Origin: Pigoraptor chileana
Lineage: Eukaryota > Opisthokonta > Filasterea
Assembly (NCBI GenBank): GCA_943704495.1
Contig: CALSCR010000903.1
Location: 5,002 to 26,485 of the forward strand
Direction: 5' to 3'
Length of the DNA stretch: 21,484 nucleotides
Below the pieces are notes generated by a model. That model made no database searches. It saw only the letters and a list, made by a program, of their open reading frames with translations, and was not told the DNA's origin. Below are positions 11,101 through 21,484 of the stretch, piece by piece. Position 1 is the first letter of the stretch. Each line of letters opens with the position of its first letter. Both the position numbers and the translations under genes were made by a program.

Positions 11101-11821
11101 TCGCATCACTCTCTCCGTCATCCACCGCTTCTTTCTGTGCGCACGAGAAACGCGCGCATGCTGCAACTTGTACATCAGATGGACAAACCTGTTGCGAATC
11201 ACAAATAGATGTGAGGTCCGTAAGATTCGATTCACGCGTGCACAACTGATCGCCGCCACTCCATGGCACAGCCACTTGTGAAAGATGGGTGCGGTTGGTG
11301 TTGTCGCCGATGCCCAGTTGCCCGGAGGTATTGAGACCACACGTCCATAGCTGTCCATTTTCTGCACGAGGGAGTACACAGCAGCAACCATGTTCCTTAT
11401 AAGCAATTGTGCTCATGAAGTACTTTTAAGGATCACTCGGTGATTAAAGCCACATGCACTCACACGCACTACTCACCAGTGATAATCGCAGAGTGACCGC
11501 CACCACCTGTCACACACGCAATTGTTCTTATACCAACAACGGCGGTTGCGGTTGTGAATGGATGAGAAGTCTGTGGTGTGTGACGGTCGTCGCAATCACC
11601 AAGACACAACTGACCGTGGGAATTGGCACCCTGGATTCACATCACATTACAACGGGCGAATTCAAAAGCACAATCCAGAAGTGGATGAAGAAAGTGGATG
11701 AAAGAAAGCGGCGAGTGAGTTACAAGAAGTCCCACATAACGAACAGTTGCTGTAAACAATAAAGTAAGAAACGCGTGCTCATCACACGTACCCAAGTATA
11801 GAACATCATTCTCTGTCGCAT
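8158..11821 (-). CDS. SERGEF: RCC1-family seven-bladed propeller, SERGEF/DelGEF-like
   Basis: Ten exons join in phase: 11821-11792, 11630-11477, 11361-10969, 10848-10730, 10482-10314, 9919-9780, 9482-9368, 9159-9026, 8778-8742 and 8495-8158 (stop TGA), giving 542 aa. Seven RCC1 repeats are visible: FYTWGANSHGQLCLGD (7-22), LWTCGLNTSGQLGIGD (66-81), LFAMGCNRYGQLGLG, VFAFGCNRRGQLG, VFAFGSNSHGQCG, AFGWGRCDFEQLGD, and ITFGWNDHGMCGDGT (436-450). These fill a complete propeller. The motifs GGGGHSAII (52-60), AAGLRHSVVAT, CGWTH, CGSEHNLAV and GWNDHGMCGDGT occur in the order known for animal SERGEF. That protein binds the exocyst subunit Sec5 and modulates secretion; an exchange activity was proposed from homology to RCC1. 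The repeats nearly fill the protein, with extra loops after repeat 2 (about 85 residues, Cys/Ser-rich) and after repeat 7 (polar, Asn/Thr-rich). The ATG at 11821 is the first after an in-frame TGA. Met5 or Met6 could also start. Confidence 0.9.
10082..10290. repeat. Imperfect ACAACACAACTACTACACACAC minisatellite
   Basis: SERGEF intron 5 (10313-9920) carries degenerate tandem copies of a roughly 21-24 bp CA/CTA-rich unit. The phrase CATACTACTGCCTACACAACA occurs twice, 92 bp apart (10158 and 10250). On the transcribed strand this is GT/TAG-rich and lies in the 5' half of the intron. Confidence 0.7.
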
Positions 11822-12429
11822 TTGACACGACTGACATGTAGTTTCAACTTTTAAAACTCAGGTCGTCCATCGGCATGAATTTTCGGCCGGACAATGGACA
11901 GTTCCGAATATGCCAACACCGTCATCGCAAAAGTCGCCGCTCTGACAGAGGATCCAAGTCTTTAAAGTTAGCTACACACAGTCGTCGCCGGAAGCAGTTG
12001 TCTTGCCAGTGAGTGCCCGTCAGTGTTAGCGCGGACGGAGACAGACCCGGTGGTCGGGATGAAGAGGCCAGCAATACTGTTTATTTGTATACAAGATAGG
12101 ATTGCAGACGAGATTGCCGATTGCAGGAATTGGAGAATGGAGGAACAGAGTGTGATCAATGAGGAAGGTGGAGGATAATCATGGAAGCGCGGTCCGAACT
12201 CCCATGTTTTCCATCCCGTGAGGGCACGCGCAGAAAAGAAATTGAACAGGAGCGTACATTGCGATTAACAAAGGAGTCCGTGCACTCGCTCTGTTGCAAA
12301 ATGTGAGTGAGCCGATCGGAATATGAGGCCGAGACTCAGGAAAGATAAAGATAAAATTATATTTTGTTGTCATGTAAAATGGCAAATGGGGCAAACACGG
12401 GTGTAATTTGAGAGGCAAATCTAAAGCAA
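11822..12429. other. Intergenic: SERGEF promoter/5' UTR and VAV 3' UTR
   Basis: No exon is supported. An in-frame TGA precedes the SERGEF ATG, so this stretch is not an extension of its first exon unless a further upstream exon is spliced on. A plus-strand frame starting ATGGAAGCG at 12181 and ending in a GTGAGT-like site is noted under rejected items. Confidence 0.45.
12358..12363 (-). promoter_or_regulatory. AATATA poly(A)-like signal, VAV gene
   Basis: The minus strand reads AATATA about 67 nt beyond the TAA at 12432-12430, a suitable distance for a cleavage signal. No perfect AATAAA was seen closer. Confidence 0.35.
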
Positions 12430-19966
<7,537 letters not shown>

Positions 19967-21307
19967 TCTCAGCTGAGTTTCACGGCTGAAGTATTCGTGG
20001 TTCCCCCGTTGCGAGTATTGAACGACGACGATAAGATTAGAAGCAGTGTGCCGCCCAAAGTACAGATGATTATGTCACAGTACAATTGCAACGCTTCAAT
20101 GGATGCAAGTGTCCTTCTCAGCTATCCTTGTAAGAATTTAAAAATGCTTTGAGACGTTTAGTACCAATAATGGCGCACAAAAAGGGTAGCGCTAAAGAGC
20201 TACAAGCATCTACAAAAGCGGTTTGCTTCATTGAGATTACGGCGCGGATGCCGTCACCAGCAGTTACAGTATGTGCGGGACGCAGGTTGTATTGTGAGGG
20301 CCAATCGATCTGAAAATTTGCTGACACCAAAACAAAGCAGCCCAACAACAGCTGTCAGACTCACCCGAGGCGTTTAATATGGAATGTGCGCGAAAAGGAA
20401 GTGAAAATACCAAATGCTGCAAATCTCGTCGATCGGAATTACGTGATTTACGATCGTAATAAAGGCCGACGTTTGGCGCATCAGCGGTGTGTCCGGCGGC
20501 CGTTTACGGCCGATATAAAACTGCAAGAGAAGCCGTCGAGCTGACTGGCGGTGACACGGCGCCCCATAGCACAAAATGACAATTGAATGCAGTATTCTGC
20601 TGAGGAGCTGCCAACTGGTTGGATGCCAAACGCCGGCCTGGAACACTGACATGCCGGTCTGCCGTGGCTCCGCGTGAATGGGCAGGGGGGCGATCTGAGC
20701 ACAAAAACTACAGCCGAAATGAAAGTTGCCAACAGGGGTACTCACGAGTCCCAATCCCTCGTGTTCTCTCTTCGTCACGCCGCTGGCCGGATCGGCGCCA
20801 CCTGAGATTTCTTTGAGGTGACTGAGCTTACTCCTAGTGGATGAAGATGAGCTCGAAATGGGCTGCTTCTCAGTTTGCGTCGGTGGATTATTAGGTCTAC
20901 GGAACCGTGTGGTCGTTGGCCCGACAGTCGAACGTGCGGCCACTGACGGAGCAGGAGCAGTGAGCCAGTCGGCTGCAGACTGAGCAGGCGGCCGGCATTG
21001 ACGAGTAACTGAAAGGTGCGCACTGTCACGGCATCATCCTAATCTACTTTTACTGTGGGTTCATAGTGATAGAATGACTATCTGACAAGCACCCATTTAC
21101 ATAATACTGAATTAAAATAGGCTGACTGCCCGGACAAGTCAGGACACTGACAGTTGCGCTGCACCGGCAGCGTGGACGATTATGCCGTCACGGCAGATTC
21201 AACTTTTCGTTTCATTGAGACAGAAGCAAATAGCTAAAGCCGAATTCTTATTCCTGATTGTGCTGCATCGATCAGTCGAGAGAGTCGCCGCCGGCAGTTG
21301 ACCGAAA
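19967..21307. other. Region upstream of the VAV ATG, between divergent transcripts
   Basis: One spliced-looking minus-strand exon is at 20942-20746 (listed separately). The frame of the VAV ATG stays open for about 40 codons upstream, to a TGA near 20079, and contains a CTCAG acceptor-like site at 19973, so an upstream coding exon is possible. The stretch 20950-21300 holds no exon that I can support and is a candidate two-way promoter. Confidence 0.4.
20746..20942 (-). CDS. Candidate upstream coding exon (VAV N-terminus or separate gene)
   Basis: The minus strand has a strong acceptor (CTCCTGCTCCGTCAG) ending at 20943 and a donor CTC/GTGAGT at 20746-20744. The frame between them is open for 65 codons, beginning with the last two bases of a codon (TG). 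Its product is basic, Ser/Thr/Pro-rich and disordered-looking (ARSTVGPTTTRFRRPNN, then a run of six serines, SGGADPASG and KREHEGLGL). The exon ends in phase 0, which fits a possible acceptor at 19973 reading L-R-M in frame into the VAV CH domain. It also fits an acceptor at 20310 that opens a 63-codon frame. A first exon ending in A at about 21025 would create a start codon split across the junction. Which partner is real cannot be decided from sequence. Confidence 0.38.
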
Positions 21308-21416
21308 ATGGCACCGCGCGTGGGCATGGTTCACGTTGCGGGAGTCTTGTGTGTGACAGTGGCTTTTTTCGCTCTGGCGGCCGAACTCGCACAGAGTTTG
21401 CCAACGGACGATGAAG
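21308..21416 (+). CDS. First exon of a putative secreted/membrane protein (partial)
   Basis: The ATG at 21308 is the first after an in-frame TGA (21299-21301). It has a favourable context (A at -3, G at +4). It opens a typical signal peptide: short basic start (MAPRVGMVH), a hydrophobic core (VAGVLCVTVAFFALAA) and small residues for cleavage near residues 23-30. After that comes an acidic LPTDDE, and a donor AAG/GTGGGG at 21416/21417 would end the exon in phase 1. Without a splice the frame stops at 21437-21439. The rest of the gene lies beyond the window. It would be divergent from the minus-strand transcript at 20942. Product unknown. Confidence 0.5.
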
Positions 21417-21484
21417 GTGGGGCCGGGAATACAAATTGAGTGTGGGGTGAAAAAGGGAGGGTTCGAGAAGGGGGGAGGTAGGGG

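Noticed and set aside
11792-11837. SERGEF start at ATG 11837 (frame MSVVSNATEND)
   Set aside because: That frame is shifted relative to exon 2. The frame starting at ATG 11821 reads MMFYTW-GANSHGQLCLGD, a proper first RCC1 repeat.
12181-12315. Plus-strand frame starting MEARSELPCFPSREG and ending at a GTGAGT-like site
   Set aside because: It could be a first exon, but it overlaps the VAV 3' region in antisense, no matching second exon was found, and it stops at once if unspliced.
20118-20309. Minus-strand 63-codon frame after an acceptor-like TTTTCAG (starts IDWPSQYN)
   Set aside because: It is phase-compatible with the exon at 20746, but there is no family motif or poly(A) signal, and the VAV gene starts about 150 bp further on. 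It is kept only as an alternative for that exon.

Overview
The window is eukaryotic nuclear DNA. Its genes are broken by many short GT-AG introns (about 115 to 460 bp), and every coding region I could assemble uses the standard genetic code. I reconstructed four multi-exon genes by hand from splice-site phase and domain continuity. All four lie on the minus strand, and no transcript or database search was available. A VAV-type exchange factor, an animal-type SERGEF, a TTAGGG-type telomeric motif inside an intron and compact intron-rich genes suggest a holozoan, either a unicellular relative of animals (choanoflagellate, filasterean or ichthyosporean) or an early animal. I cannot decide which. 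Simple repeats, above all (CA)n/(GT)n, are very abundant in introns.

Layout from low to high coordinates. 2-55: possible 3' end of a plus-strand gene. 924-5840 (minus): nine-exon SH3-DH-PH Rho exchange factor, 859 aa. 6398-7530 (minus): four-exon small gene of unknown function, 151 aa. 8158-11821 (minus): ten-exon seven-repeat RCC1-family protein, 542 aa, closest by motif to SERGEF/DelGEF. 12430-19966 (minus): fifteen-exon VAV-like protein, 1149 aa, domain order CH, acidic, DH, PH, C1, proline-rich, SH2, SH3. 20746-20942 (minus): candidate upstream exon, either of the VAV gene or of a separate gene. 21308-21416 (plus): first exon of a putative secreted or membrane protein, running out of the window.

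Functionally the window clusters three predicted regulators of small GTPases. Two are DH-PH proteins expected to act on Rho/Rac/Cdc42, and one is an RCC1-type propeller of the DelGEF/SERGEF type linked in animals to exocyst-dependent secretion. The VAV-like protein keeps the architecture that couples tyrosine kinase signalling to Rho GTPases: an autoinhibitory CH/acidic module with one conserved tyrosine, a perfectly spaced C1 zinc finger, and an SH2 with its phosphotyrosine-binding arginine. It lacks the N-terminal SH3 of animal VAVs and has about 275 residues of proline/serine-rich sequence there instead.

The most unusual non-coding signal is a sense-strand asymmetry of introns. Many begin GT-rich directly at the 5' splice site and end CA-rich just before the 3' splice site, so the two ends of one intron are complementary.
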